Shown here in pieces: positions 43,084-53,619 of a stretch of DNA of 64,000 nt; position 1 is the first letter of the stretch, and each line of letters starts with the position of its first letter. Below the pieces are notes generated by a model. It searched no databases. It was given only the letters and a program-made list of their open reading frames with translations, and had not been told where the DNA came from. This DNA is from Diploptera punctata (taxonomy: Eukaryota; Arthropoda; Insecta; Blattodea; Blaberidae): the NCBI GenBank assembly GCA_030220185.1, contig JASPKZ010009643.1, forward strand, positions 1-64,000, read 5' to 3'. The translations under genes were made by a program, and so were the position numbers.

Positions 43084-43689
43084 ATGATGTATAGCGCCAG
43101 TATGTTCCCATCTCTTTTCTAAAATCTGCCTCATACTTAAAATCTGATCTGTTGTAGACTTGTTTGTTCTAAATCCATATTGATCAACCTATATGTCATC
43201 AGTATAGGGAGCAAGTCTGCTTACTTATACCTATATTTGTTAGAATTTTGAACGAAGTTGAAAGTAATGAGATGTCCCGTAGTTGTTGCAATCAGGTTTA
43301 TCTCCTTTCTTATAGATTGATACGATAATCGATTCTTTGAATTAATTTGGAAGAGCCTGTTTCTCCCAAATCATACTAAGCAACCGGCGTAACTTGTCCA
43401 TCAATTTTCTCACCCTGAATTTATCAGTTCTGCTGGGATTCTAATTGAACCCTGTTGCTTTATACATCAATTTTTCTCTTGTCATTTCAACCTCTGATGC
43501 GCTTGGTATTGTAAATAACATTTCTGCTGTCTGTAAACAATCCTGTTAAATATCCTGTTCTGCATACACATTTAGTAAGTTGGTTAGTAAAATATTTGAA
43601 TTCACCACTTCTTCATTATTTTCCTCATTTGCCATTAACTATCCATTTCCATTATTCTGTCTATTTCTATGGAATGGAATGGAATAATA

Positions 43690-43802
43690 ATAATAATAAT
43701 AATATAATTAATAAATAATAATAATTAATAACAATAAACAGCAAACTAATATAGCAAAAACTTTAAAATTTTTACGTTAAGCGAGGGGTACTTCCGAATT
43801 AA
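43690..43802. other. eroded AAT repeats, no feature
   Basis: Short AAT runs and AT-rich spacer. Confidence 0.4.
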
Positions 43803-44715
43803 AAATCTTCTTCTTCTTATTCTTGTTCCTCTACGGCATGCAAAACTGGCAGCTTTCCTTGCGTGTCCATTCCACTCGAACGGTTCCAGGGGTATGGTGA
43901 ATTGTTAGTTGTGGTCTTCCTAAAGGCCTTTTCTGCTGAGCTGTCCAGTCACGTACTTTCTTCACTAATCTTATGTTCCCCATTCTATCTATGCTATCAT
44001 TCCAATTTTAGTCTTCTATCATTCATATTCAGAGGATTTTATACCGGTGTTAATTTCACCTATTACTATTAATAATTAGAGCTTACGGATTTCCTCTCTC
44101 GGCGATTTTCCTATGATTTTCCTTAAAAATTTCATTTCGGTAATTTCGTTCGCAACCAATTGATAGAACTGGTCTTATGACAGATTTGTAAATTCTTACT
44201 TTTGTTTCTATTCTTAATTTTTTTTATTTTTCCAAACAGTATTGTTTAAACATCCCAATATTTTGTTTGCATTATTTGCTTGTTAATTTCATCTGTTTTT
44301 CTGTTGCTGCTATTAATTTATATTCCTAAATATTTAAATTTCATGACCTGTTCTGTACTTTTCCCTTCTATTTCTAATTTCCCCGTGGGGTCCTTGGATA
44401 TTGTCATTTATTTGGTTTTGTTTATTGAGATTTTCATGTTATATTTTCTTGCATTGATTCCAAATTTGTGCAATAACATTTGTAAATCATCTTCACCTTG
44501 TGCAATTATAACTGTGTTATCAATAGTGCTAAGATTTTTATGTATAAAAGTTAGGATTACAACATAGTATAATGAGAAGTTAGACTTTTGACTGTCTTTT
44601 GTCTTTTTTTCACACACAAACAGTTGAATAATATATACTATCTGAATTTGCAATCTTTCCTTTAATAACATAACAATCCTTGCCCTAGTCATCAGGATTG
44701 TTTATTATCTCCAGC
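43803..44715 (-). mobile_element. LINE-B second copy
   Basis: Minus strand STIDNTVIIAQGEDDLQMLL, HKFGINARKYNMKISINKTK, KDPTGKLEIEGKSTEQVMKF KYL and later EMKFLRKIIGKSPREEI follow the LINE-B order from just after the catalytic motif. Stops and shifts are frequent toward the end, and the tail is TTC/GAA-rich. Confidence 0.8.
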
Positions 44716-44719
44716 TCTT

Positions 44720-45945
44720 TGTTGTCTATTTTAATCCCTTTTCTAACTTCAACTTTTAGTTTTTTAATAACAATAGTATTTATTACGATGCAAGGTTGGG
44801 AAGTGGTATTTACAGAATGAAGGAAATGTTTAAAAACCGAGCGATAGTGAGGTTTTTAATTTCCGAGATTCTGTAAAACACTTCACAAACGTGCGTTGTA
44901 CATTATTTTTTTGCGCGATGGTGTTTTCAAAATAATAAAAAGTAGTAAAATAATAACATCTTTGTAGGAAATATGCGCGTTCATTATAAACAATTGAGTA
45001 ACGTTAACAGTGTGGGCAATGTTTATTAGTTGAAACAACAGGAGGCCTTGAGAACAATTATTGATAACATGGTCGCAAGTACGTATTTATTGTTTTATAT
45101 TGTTTCAAATAAAGTTCAGTTCATTTAAAATGCAATGATTTGTTTCGTATAATGTATATTAACACTACCTTTTGTATATTTTCTGTATATACATTGTATG
45201 CACGTAGAGGGCAGTGGTTTTACTTCCCGCACGTGTGTGTAAATGTAATATTACAGTATAGTTATTTAGGTTGGCAATCCCGAAATGTAGGAAGTTGAAC
45301 ATTAAATAATGGTCGCCATTGCTGTAAGTACAACAAAACGCACTATCGCGCAAAAAATATGGTGTCTGTAGCCTATTTAAAAAATAATAAACGTCGAGTG
45401 AAACAGTTGCAATGCAACATACGTAAGATATTTTCATTAATGCTATGATATTACGTACTAAACATTGCAGGCATCCAGATACGAACACGCATCTTGTAGC
45501 AAAATCTATACCACTTTACATATTCATGCCATGTTTCCACGCTATTAAATCTGTAATGATAAAAATAACTGGTCCATAGTGGAGTCTGTGTTAATGGCGG
45601 TATTGTTAGAGAGATGAAACTTGCCGACATGGTGAATGCTACCTCATTAGCGTTATTTTCATTTTTAAAATCTATTGCCTCTTCACAATTTTAAACCTGG
45701 GTGGCATAAAATAAGAGACAGCACAAAATTAAATCTAAAATAATAAGAATGTTTTGCTTCTAACTTATTTTCTTTTCAGATTGGTTACGTAAAAATATAA
45801 TTTTTCAGAAACCTGTTTAAAAATGAGGTAAATTACTCATTTATGAAATTACTTTTATTCTTTTTAGTTTTAATTTTATGGGAAACAACTACCAAATCAG
45901 AATTCTTTACTTAATGGAAGGTCCATATTAAGTCTTTATCATAAG
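44720..45945. other. unrecognised DNA with an inverted repeat
   Basis: An imperfect inverted repeat pairs TATTTTTTTGCGCGATGGTG (44904-44923) with CACTATCGCGCAAAAAATAT (45341-45360). It may mark a MITE of about 450 bp, but no TSD was found. The rest is unique. Confidence 0.35.
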
Positions 45946-46274
45946 TAACGTCACGAGCGATTTCCAAATCATCGATAAATTTATCTAGAAGATTTGGAAA
46001 TCAAGAGGAGCATTTGTTAGGACTATTTAACGAATAAAATTAAGCACTTTACTTAAAATCATTATTTAAATATAATTATTTTAAGTATTTATATATTTAA
46101 TGTAAACGGCGATGTTTGAAAACAAATCAGAAATGTCTGTTTAACCAGTGCAACTTGATCATATACTCGTAATATTATTTATTGCCATCTAGCGTGGGAA
46201 ACTTCAAATAGGATCGCAATATTGTAAGAATCGAGCATAGTGGAGAAATAATGAAACATCAAACTGTAAATATT

Positions 46275-46411
46275 AATTGTATTGTTTTTATAACATGTAA
46301 TCGTTTATGTTTATTGTAATTTAGATGTAAGACTTTTTTTGTATTTTTTAAAATCCTGATTGAGTGGCAGACAAGGCCTTAAGGTATTAACTCTGCCAGG
46401 TAAAATAAAAC

Positions 46412-46445
<34 letters not shown>

Positions 46446-46455
46446 GTTATTATTC
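46275..46455 (+). mobile_element. LINE-G 3' end with (ATT)n tail
   Basis: ATTGTATTGTTTTTATAAC, TGATTGAGTGGCAGACAAGG, AACTCTGCCAGGTAAAATAA and an ATT tail match the end of LINE-G at 59.8-60.1 kb and the piece at 57.2 kb. Only the untranslated 3' end is present. Confidence 0.7.
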
Positions 46456-46958
46456 CCTATGGAGCTGATGTGTGGGCTTTAAATGCACAAATGAAAAAAA
46501 AAAAAAATAGTCGCCACTGAAATGGACTACTGGAGACGTGCTGCAAGAATATCCAGGAAGGATAAAATCAGAAATTCACATATAAAAGAAAATATGCAGG
46601 TACAATATTCAATATTAGATTTTATAAAGAAGAAACAATTAAATTGGTACGGACACATTAGAAGGATGGAAGAAGGAAGACTACCTAAGATAATCATGGA
46701 TTGGGAACCACAGGGAAGGAAGAAGAAGGGTAGACCAAATATTACGTGGATTCAGGGAATCAATGAAACTAAGAGGGAATGGGAAATAGAAGAAGATATA
46801 TGGATGAACAGACAAGAATGGAAAAATGTGTTGAAACAAATGTGTAGTTAACTGTGAACATGGGTACCGGAAAAATGTATATTCATTTGTAAAAGCCGGA
46901 ATAATAAAAAAATATTATTATTATTATTATTATTATTATTGTTATTATTATTATTATA
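46456..46958 (+). mobile_element. LINE-F C-terminal copy with (ATT)n tail
   Basis: PYGADVWALNAQMKK precedes an open frame (46522-46851) reading MDYWRRAARISRKDKIRNSH, KKKQLNWYGHIRRMEEGRLP, IIMDWEPQGRKKKGRPNITW and QEWKNVLKQMCS-stop. The 3' UTR ends GCCGGAATAATAAAAAAATA then ATT units. Among the better preserved LINE C-termini, with one shift after the first block. Confidence 0.82.
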
Positions 46959-47334
46959 ACCAACATTATAGGTTATTAATATTTTTAGAAAACAACTCAT
47001 TAAAATCATTATTTAAAAAAACACAATTATTGAACACACAATTATCAAATATCGAAAGAATATATTCAATATTTGTCATATTCGATGCATTTGTTGGAGT
47101 GTCAGTCACTGTAAAATAATGATCTGATCTGTTCGGAATATTAAAAAAGACGAACTTTCTTTATCACAAAAGCAGGAAGTGGTTAAGGAAATTCGGTAAA
47201 GAGTGTGGTGAAACACGACTGTCATTGGTTGTAAAACAAAATTCATTGAAACGTGATTGGTCATTAACTCACATTTGGGGCATGAGTTAAATAGTCGATA
47301 TAATTATTCGATTCCATATAATTATCTCTGATTA

Positions 47335-47680
47335 ACTCTACTAACTCACTAACACAATCAAACACAGAAGCTCATGCCGCGCGAACATAACCTCTCCATA
47401 CTACCCTATCCTTAGATCATCCCATGTGTAATTCACTTCCATCAAATCATGGTTACTTCTCCTCTCCTAAATCATCCTTGGTTTAACTGCTGGGCATTTC
47501 CATTTGATTTTTCTACAAGAAGTATACATGCCCCTCTTATTCCGCAATCGCGCCATATTTTCTGCCCATCGCAGACTACGAGACTTAACTTTTCTTACTG
47601 CATCTGGTTTCCCATAAAGATCATGTAACCGTTTTCCCCTACAACAATTTAATTCCACCATTTCTCCATATTCATCTCAT
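47335..47680 (-). mobile_element. LINE-A diverged fragment
   Basis: Minus strand NCCRGKRLHDLYGKPDAVRK and VKSRSLRWAENMARLRNKRG, then the eroded GRP domain and the 3' terminal MSFCVx region, about 70% like LINE-A by eye. Old copy. Confidence 0.65.
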
Positions 47681-47684
47681 ACAT

Positions 47685-47825
47685 TTTATTTCGTTCATCC
47701 GCCTCTCTGATGGTCCGTCACGCGTGATCGGCCGGCACCCGTGCCATTCACAACTTCTGTAGGCCTATATAGGAGCTTAATCTTATCTTACCCCTCGACC
47801 CAATCCTGATTTGGACACGAGTTGA
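47685..47825 (+). mobile_element. SINE-G 3' fragment
   Basis: ATTTCGTTCATCCGCCTCTC, GATGGTCCGTCACGCGTGAT, CGGCCGGCACCC, TATATAGGAGCTTAATCTTA and CCCTCGACCCAATCCTGA match the reverse complement of 48.70-48.82 kb. Confidence 0.7.
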
Positions 47826-47834
47826 TATATTTTA

Positions 47835-47837
<3 letters not shown>

Positions 47838-47889
<52 letters not shown>

Positions 47890-47900
47890 TATTATTAGTA
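47838..47900. repeat. (TTA)n microsatellite
   Basis: TTA array with two interruptions. Confidence 0.9.
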
Positions 47901-47942
47901 GCCTATATGTTCGTCTCTCTGTAATGCAGAAATGTAACTTAC

Positions 47943-48035
47943 CTAAGGTCTTTATTCAAATAGGCCTACTCGTAATCTTTTGTCTTCCCGTAATGTAAGA
48001 ATCTATCTTCTTTCGTACACATATAACTGGAATAA
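47943..48035 (-). mobile_element. LINE-A short fragment
   Basis: Minus strand ILTLREDKRLRVxxFE with the expected CAAATACTCGTAATC split by GGCCTA (47963-47968). Confidence 0.7.
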
Positions 48036-48060
48036 TCACTTATAAGCCTATGTAGGCCTA

Positions 48061-48067
<7 letters not shown>

Positions 48068-48101
<34 letters not shown>
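48068..48101. repeat. (TA)n microsatellite
   Basis: TA array left of the tRNA-like hairpin. Confidence 0.9.
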
Positions 48102-48105
<4 letters not shown>

Positions 48106-48139
48106 CTCGCGACATCTAGTAATAATGGAGAGTATAATA

Positions 48140-48290
48140 CATATATAAGAAAAATAAGTGTTTGAATTGGATTCGCCTGGTAGTGTAATGGATATCACGC
48201 TGAGGTACAGACTCAGAGATCCGGGTTCGAATCCCGTCCAGGCATTTATTTTTCTTATCATACCATATATATATATATATATATATATAA
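48140..48290 (+). mobile_element. tRNA-like hairpin element, best cloverleaf
   Basis: The 70-nt core 48175-48244 (GCCTGGTAGTGTAATGG ... CCGTCCAGGCA) has a six-pair acceptor stem, a GTG/CAC D stem, a CTGAG/CTCAG anticodon stem with loop GTACAGA (formal anticodon ACA) and T loop TTCGAAT. Arms ATAAGAAAAATAAGTG and CATTTATTTTTCTTAT enclose it. It and the 23.95-kb element are close relatives in opposite orientation. A real tRNA with ACA anticodon would be odd. Confidence 0.7.
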
Positions 48291-48374
48291 GGCCTATTAC
48301 CCGGCGTGCGCTATTACACCTTAATAAATGAAATGAACATACTCAAACCAAACATGAGGTTGCTAGTCAATTTT

Positions 48375-48590
48375 AAATTTATAATTTCATTAAAACCACC
48401 ATTTCTAATGTTCGGATTTAGCTAATTTTTTGATAATACCTACATCGGTTTATTTTAATAGCATAGGCCTATACTGAGTTTCGTTGTGAAAGCTCGAAAA
48501 TTGCGATCAATAGAACGATTTTTAAATTTTCGTTTCTGGTGAACTCCTACATCTAGCGATTTTAGAAGATAATAGTATAAAAACACTCTC
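48375..48590 (+). repeat. REP-3 copy
   Basis: ATTAAAACCACCATTTCTAA, GGATTTAGCTAATTTTTTGA, TAATAGCATA(GGCCTA)TACTGAG, GAAAATTGCGATCAATAGAA. One unit plus a partial one. Confidence 0.7.
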
Positions 48591-48694
48591 CTTGAAAAAA
48601 TACATGTATGTGCCAATTTCATGGTGAACGGTTAAACGGTGTCGAAGTTATTAATTTCAGATATACCAACATCCATTTAGTCTATATAAAAAAT

Positions 48695-48971
48695 ATCGTG
48701 TCCAACTCAGGGTCGGGTCGAGGAATTAGATGAGATGAAGCCCCTATATAGAGGTCTGTTACTGAGAAGGTTGCCGGCCGACCACACCTGACGCACCATC
48801 ACAGGGGCAGATGAACGAAATGAAACGAGCTGGATGAGATGAGTGTGGAGAAAAGGTGGAATGAAATTGTGGCACAGGAAAACGGGAGAAAACCACGAGA
48901 AAAACCTGCTCAAACTCTGTTCACCACGAAACCCTCATGGAGTGACCGGGACTCGATCTTGGGACCCCAGC

Positions 48972-48972
<1 letters not shown>
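48695..48972 (-). mobile_element. SINE-G, tRNA-related
   Basis: The reverse complement opens GCTGGGGTCCCAAGATCGAG with box B GATCGAGTCCCGG, then TGAGGGTTTCGTGGTGAAC, TTTCTCGTGGTTTTCTCCCG and the 3' part shared with 47.69-47.82 kb. Box A is missing, so the head is truncated at a TA array. Confidence 0.7.

Positions 48973-49004
<32 letters not shown>
48973..49004. repeat. (TA)n microsatellite
   Basis: TA array between SINE-G and SINE-C. Confidence 0.9.
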
Positions 49005-49005
<1 letters not shown>

Positions 49006-49407
49006 CGGCCGCGGTGGACTAGTGGTTATGCTCCTTGCCTCTGGTCCCAGGGTCGCGGATTCAAACCCGGCCGGGGTCGGTGGATTTTTTAGGACGGAAA
49101 AATCCAAGGAGCAAGTCCTCCGGGAGGGACTTTAAGCCGTGGGACCCGAGTCTGAAGATTTTCAGGCTCGTAAAAAATCCTTAAGCCTGAATGAAAAGGC
49201 CTCTAAGCAAAATTTACCGAATTTTCCCGTCCTAGTACTACCTTGGTTTCCTAGATGTCAGTATGAGGCGGAACGCTGACCACGTACCACTCAAAATGAC
49301 ATCTATACGAAAACAAGTGTAACTAAATTAATATGGTTCAAATTCTTCCTTGTAGGGGGAGAGCGCCTAAATATCTGTAAAGGGAAAACATAGGCTTACA
49401 ATACAAT
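49005..49407 (+). mobile_element. SINE-C copy 3, full length
   Basis: TCGGCCGCGGTGGACTAGTG (box A), CGCGGATTCAAACCCGG (box B), TCCTCCGGGAGGGACTTTAA, TGAAGATTTTCAGGCTCG, CTTGGTTTCCTAGATGTCAG and the AACATAGGCTTACAATACAA end. It is the most complete of the family and gives the reference length of about 400 bp. Confidence 0.92.
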
Positions 49408-49421
49408 ATATACATATACAC

Positions 49422-49500
49422 ACCTTTTTTTTAGAGAAGTTGGGATCGGAAGTAATGCATGATAGCACGCGTTTCCATAATTGAGCCTATTATAACCTTT
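49422..49500 (-). mobile_element. LINE-A short fragment
   Basis: AGAGAAGTTGGGATCGGAAG and GCACGCGTTTCCATAATTGA correspond to the LINE-A LNSGNACYH..LLS segment on the minus strand. Confidence 0.65.
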
Positions 49501-49734
49501 CTTCTTTTGTTTTGTGCTTGTAACTATTACCTTTAGTTCATGCGTTCTTGTGTACTGTGTCTTTACGTCGCGTCTTTGGTCGTCCTCTGTTTCTTCTTCC
49601 TCTTGATAACAATTTTCTCCTCCTCTTCACTAGTCATTTATTTTCCATGCGTCAATATGTTTGCAATTATTGATCTTTGGTGAAAGAGATAGGCTTGTCT
49701 TCCGATGTAAAATAAATAATAAAAAGTAAATAAA
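49501..49734. other. no recognised feature
   Basis: Contains CTTCTTCCTCTTGATAAC and CTCCTCCTCTTCACT-type pyrimidine runs only. Confidence 0.35.
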
Positions 49735-50455
49735 TAGACTATTTAACTCATGCCACAAATGGGACTCAATGGCCAATCATGTTTCAATGATTTCTGTTTT
49801 ACAACCAATCAGAGTCGTGTTTCACGAAATATTTATCAGTGTTATAATTACCATATTAAAGAAAGCTCCTCATTTTTAATATTCTGAACAGGTCTGACTA
49901 TTATTTTGCAGTGAGCGAGCCTGTGAGAAATACGGCTACCAGATTGTATATATAGTGCATGAATGTCAACATATGCCGCATGCGGGAGTTAATATAAAAA
50001 CATTTGTAGCAATTGATTATACCACCAAAAAAAGAAAACCACTGTTTGCACTTTCTTAAATGTATTTTTTCCCAGGTAACAATCCAGAAAATGTAATTGT
50101 CATATTTACATCATACGACATCAGAAATTAATTAATATACAGTTTGATGTGTTTCATTTTTTCTCCACTAGAGAGCATTCTTACAATATTGCGTTCCTTT
50201 GGCAATACATATTATGATCTGGTTGCAGTGATAAACAAAAGAAGCAGATGAAGCGTATCTATCGCTTCTCATTTGTTTTCAAACATCGCCGTTTACATTA
50301 AATATATAAATATTTTAAAATAAACTATAGTTAAATAATGATTTGTGAGTAAACAGCTTAATTTTATTTCGTTAAATAGTCCTAACAAATGTCACTCTTG
50401 ATTTCCAAATTCTCTAGATAAATTGGAAATCACTCGTGACATTACTTATGATAAT
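49735..50455 (+). repeat. REP-1 copy B, uninterrupted
   Basis: GACTATTTAACTCATGCCAC, TTTCTGTTTTACAACCAATC, AATATTCTGAACAGGTCTGA, a longer middle than copy A, CAGTTTGATGTGTTTCATTT, TTTGTTTTCAAACATCGCCG, AAATAGTCCTAACAAATGTC and the end hairpin TGATTTCCAAAT..AATTGGAAATCA. About 720 bp is thus the intact family length. Confidence 0.75.
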
Positions 50456-50459
50456 AGTC

Positions 50460-50700
50460 CTGATTCACAGCTGAGCCATTTAACACAAATTTGCTTTGTG
50501 CAGAGTTACGGGATTTTCGTTGGTCGGAGTCATAATTTGGAGAACAAATTTTGTTACGGAACTTCGGCCATTATGGGACTTGCGCCCAACCAGCATCGGG
50601 AAGAATTTGGATAGCTACAATAAGTAGCGGCTCCAATTGATAAAACCAGCGGTAATGCCTGGCGGAATTAACATGCTGACTACATTTTGTTCTTAATGGT
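50460..50700 (+). mobile_element. degenerate SINE-A copy
   Basis: GCAGAGTTACGGGATTTTCG, GGAACTTCGGCCATTATGGG, CAACCAGCATCGGGAAG and GATAGCTACAATAAGTAGCG follow SINE-A with heavy divergence and a lost tRNA head. Confidence 0.7.
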
Positions 50701-50701
50701 T

Positions 50702-50985
50702 TCCTAACTAACTCATTGACACCATTGAATCCATAGGTTCATGGCCGCACGGACATAAGCTCTCCATACATCCCTATCCAAAGCTAATGTTTTCTAATCC
50801 CCGCTGTGTATTCTACTTCCCTCAAATCATGGTTGTTATTCACCCACCTCATTCTTGGTCTATCGACTGGACGTTTTTCCTCTGGGTTTCCTACATGAAG
50901 CTTCCATGCCCCTCTTCCATTCCCCATCCGTACATGTCCTACCCATTACCGTCTACAAGACTTAAATGTTCTTATTCATGTTTAA
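50702..50985 (-). mobile_element. LINE-A fragment
   Basis: Minus strand LNIRTFKSCRR, RGAWKLHVGNPEEKRPVDRP, RMRWVNNNHDLREVEYTAGI and the NLWI terminal end with an AGTTAGTTAGG tail. Confidence 0.75.
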
Positions 50986-51134
50986 TAGGTTCATAGGAGG
51001 TCAATGTAAAATATTTTAAAGAAACAAAAAATTTAGGTGCGTCATTTAAAATAGTTTTAATGAAGTTATCATATATGATAACCTCAACCTATTTTTTGTC
51101 CTTTAATTGATGATGCCATCTAGAGACTGCAGTT
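50986..51134. other. no recognised feature
   Basis: A short stretch of AT-rich DNA; ATCATATATGATAACCTCA and neighbours match nothing. Confidence 0.3.
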
Positions 51135-51665
51135 CATCATCACCATCATCACCCATCATCATCACCTTCCTTGCAAGGATTAGGCAATCTTGCCTGTTCC
51201 GTCTTCACACCTCCTCCTCGGACGTCCCACACCTCTTCTACCTTGATATTGATAGTTAAACGCTAGTACTGAGATTCTTTCGTTATTCGTACGATCCAGG
51301 TAGGTTCTCCAATTGTCTTTATATTCATCTATTTTGTCATTTAAGTTGTATATATTCAATTCGTCTCTTATATCTTCATTTCTTATCAGATCCATTTTTG
51401 GGAAGCCATGTACTCTACGAAGGAACCTCATTTCGGTCTATTGAATCTTACTTCTCTTTCCTGTAATATCCAAAACTCACTACCGAACATTAATACCGGC
51501 TCAATGATTGTTTTATTAATCATTAATTTAGGGTCTTTTCGAGTTTATTGTGCAGAGTTCCATTTGTTGTCCCACATACTGTCTGAAATTTGTTCAGTTT
51601 GGTTTCTAAATCGCTGTCTCTATCATAGCTTATATTGCATCCAAAATAATCAAAATTATATACTT
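51135..51665 (-). mobile_element. LINE C-terminal half
   Basis: Minus strand FNQTEFQTVCGTTNGTLHNK-like, KTIIEPVLMFGSEFWILQER, MRFLRRVHGFPKMDLIRNED, IYNLNDKIDEYKDNWRTYLD and GRRGVGRPRRRCEDGTG; a GAT/ATC-rich 3' stretch follows. Good order, a few shifts. Confidence 0.82.
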
Positions 51666-51672
51666 GTAATCA

Positions 51673-51830
51673 ATTGAGTTGGTGTTTACTTGATGAAAAT
51701 CCATATTTATTAATTAAATAAAATAAAAAATAACGTAGTTTTTATTTGATTTTCATATTTATTATATAATTCAGTGACAGCTGTTTCGGTACACTGTACC
51801 TTCTTCAGACATGTTAACAAATTATGAATT
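51673..51830 (-). mobile_element. Penelope-like terminal relic 2
   Basis: Same repeat as 11.39-11.56 kb: GTGTTTACTTGATGAAAATC, TTTGATTTTCATATTTATTA, GACAGCTGTTTCGGTACACT. Ends are not defined. Confidence 0.45.
51770..51815 (-). ncRNA. hammerhead-like motif 4 (best helix II)
   Basis: Minus strand CTGAAGA (consistent with CUGANGA), one A, a perfect helix II GGTAC-AGT-GTACC, GAAAC, palindromic AGCT, GTC cleavage-type triplet, then ACTG. Helix I is weak here (only the first two pairs). Compare with motif 1, which has a good helix I but imperfect helix II. Confidence 0.45.
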
Positions 51831-51944
51831 GTGTTCCAACTGATCTAAGCAACAATACAACAATATTTATTTTATTTTTTTAATTTAACAAAGGGGATTC
51901 ATTCAAATCAAGTTGAGAATTTAACCGTAAAATAATACCCGCTG

Positions 51945-52262
51945 CGCGCTGCTACGCTTGCCCTGGAATCTGGTCATCCCGATCTTCTTGACATCAATGC
52001 GCTCAATGATAAAAATGGTTATTATGAGTTATCCGTAAAAGATAAACATATGCTATCGCGGATTTGTTGTAGATTTTTTTTTAGATATCCAATTCTGTGT
52101 ACACTAATTTTGAGTATATGTTATGGTTTAGGCAAATAAGTCGTTCAAGCGTACAAAAAGTCCCGAAAAACATTTTTCACTACTAAGAGTGATTTTTAGG
52201 GGTGAAATAGTTCTCTTAAAACCTTCCCGGGAAACTCCTGAACATTTTTAAAAAGCCCCATC
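51945..52262 (+). repeat. REP-2 copy
   Basis: ACCCGCTGCGCGCTGCTACG, CTTGCCCTGGAATCTGG, CATCCCGATCTTCTTGACAT, ATTCTGTGTACACTAATTTT, CCTTCCCGGGAAACTCCTGA. It matches 60.99-61.35 kb throughout. SINE-B follows directly at its right end. Confidence 0.75.
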
Positions 52263-52915
52263 AGGTCTCGAAGTAGCGTGCCGTCTTGTCACGCAGCGAG
52301 CCCGGGTTCGCTTCCCGGTCGGGACAAGCTTTCAGAATGAGATTTTTTCTCGGGATTTTTCCTCACCTGTTAGAGAAATGTCAGGTAGCTTTGAGGCCCA
52401 AAAGGTCCCCGAATATCATCTGGCCATCATTAACCCATGGTGTGGAAAACAATGGGAAGCTAATAATAATTAATAATTCCATGGCGCAACACGCCTAGAA
52501 GGCCCTTAGCCCACCAGTCGGCTGCTGGCCTCACATCCACATGTGTCAATCATAGAGGTAGATGATCATGTAGGAAGTGTAGGGGTGATATGTGGTCAGC
52601 ATGTCGAGTCCCCCACCCGTCATAGCTTGTTTTCTCAACCTGGAACCGCTACTTATTGTAGCTACCCAAATGCCTCACGATGCTGGATGGGCACCAGTCC
52701 CATACTGGCCGAAATTCCACGAGAAAATTTCTTCCCCGATGGAGACTCGAACTAGTGCAAGTCCCGTAGCTCTGCGCCAAGGCTTCCTGCCTTAACCGCT
52801 CGGCTAAGGCGCGGGACAATGGGGAGCTACCACACCTATAATTGTCTAGTAAAGCTGCAAAGAATAGCATGAAAATGCAGTGAAGGACCTGCCCTGGAGC
52901 AGAATTACTATAGAA
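52263..52915 (+). mobile_element. SINE-B copy split by SINE-A
   Basis: Head AGGTCTCGAAGTAGCGTGCC and box B GGGTTCGCTTCCCGG, body CTCACCTGTTAGAGAAATGT, GGAAAACAATGGGAAGCTA; after the inserted SINE-A it resumes GGGGAGCTACCACACC and ends GCAGAATTACTATAGAATAA. The head starts a little inside the usual first base. Confidence 0.88.
52463..52815 (-). mobile_element. SINE-A nested in SINE-B, 14-bp TSD
   Basis: Full-length reverse SINE-A (ends GCCGAGCGGTTAAGGCAGGA and GCCTTCTAGGCGTGTTGCG). ACAATGGGAAGCTA and ACAATGGGGAGCTA flank it (52449-52462, 52816-52829), one mismatch. The reading order shows SINE-B is older at this site. Confidence 0.92.
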
Positions 52916-52924
52916 TAATGTAGA

Positions 52925-53065
52925 TGATACCTATGGGTGCAGGAGGTTATAGTAGCAACATGATCGTTGACCTCTACAAATGACAAGTGGATGTAAAAGC
53001 CAGCAGTCAGCTGGTAGGCTAGGAGTTTTCTAATCCTATCGCCGATGGAGTTTACATAGGGGCCT
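52925..53065 (+). mobile_element. SINE-A 3' fragment
   Basis: CAACATGATCGTTGACCTCT, GACAAGTGGATGTAAAAGCC and AGCAGTCAGCTGGTAGGCTA parallel the SINE-A 3' half. Confidence 0.6.
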
Positions 53066-53069
53066 ATAA

Positions 53070-53615
53070 ATAAATAAATATTAAACAGTTATTGGATACA
53101 TGGATATGATATACAGAATACATTATTAAATTCATTGCATTCTTACTTTTTTCATTAAATTTATTATTATGCAAGTTATCCTTGCCAAGAAATTACACGC
53201 ATTGCAACACAAAGCCGATTATTCTAACCTTGAAGGTAGTAACTGGTAGACGTTATAATATATGCTTAATGAGTTTTTAAATACGTATCTAGAAATTATG
53301 CATGCTCTGTCATATTGTATCCTGTTTCGATACATTCCTCTCTTCTATTTACAACATGTATTTTATATAGAAAAATGCAGACATTTAATACGCGTTTGAT
53401 TAATTTATTGCCCTATACCATTCATAAATTCCATTACAATGTATTATTTACGTAATAAATAAGTTATAAATTCTAAAATAATAATCACAAGCAACAGTTT
53501 AAATCAACATTAATTGTTAATTGCATGTTTGTTCATTAAATAATTATTTGCTTTTCTATTGATATATTAATTTTCGCCGCAATATGTTTATAGACACATA
53601 CTTCAATGAATTCGT
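53070..53615. other. no recognised feature
   Basis: Unique AT-rich DNA. Confidence 0.4.
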
Positions 53616-53619
53616 CCAG

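Larger units (their letters stand above)
39980..43590 (-). mobile_element. LINE-A copy with two large nested insertions
   Basis: LINE-A pieces lie at 39980-40225 (NGNGQLMTSERNFEEVAEF), 41460-41898 (LLVYADDVVLLCDSDE and the FDIHKD..KQGDALFPL region) and 43084-43590 (FKESIIVSIYKKGDKPDCNN, RTNKSTTDQILSMRQILEKR, upstream KLMYKATGFN). Together they restore the LINE order around an insertion at 40226-41459 and another at 41899-43083. It holds the most upstream LINE-A sequence here, reaching the RT start. It is riddled with stops. A misplaced piece of the same family is at 43597-43670. Confidence 0.85.
45950..47310 (-). repeat. REP-1 copy C, split by LINE insertions
   Basis: Reverse complement of REP-1: the hairpin GATTTCCAAATC..GATTTGGAAATC end, TTGTTAGGACTATTTAACG, TGTTTGAAAACAAATCAGAA, GTGGAGAAATAATGAAACAT, then after the insertions CGGAATATTAAAAA, GTTGTAAAACAAAATTCATT and TGAGTTAAATAGTC. 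Inserted LINE tails occupy about 46275-46958. Confidence 0.75.

Noticed and set aside
47760..47767. TAGGCCTA in SINE-G as a sixth proven insertion
   Set aside because: The other SINE-G copy has a similar-length AGACCTCTATATA at the same place, so here the motif may come from substitution, not insertion.
48175..48244. Functional tRNA gene
   Set aside because: The cloverleaf is plausible but the formal anticodon ACA, a mismatch at the base of the acceptor stem and membership in a hairpin repeat family argue for a tRNA-derived element.
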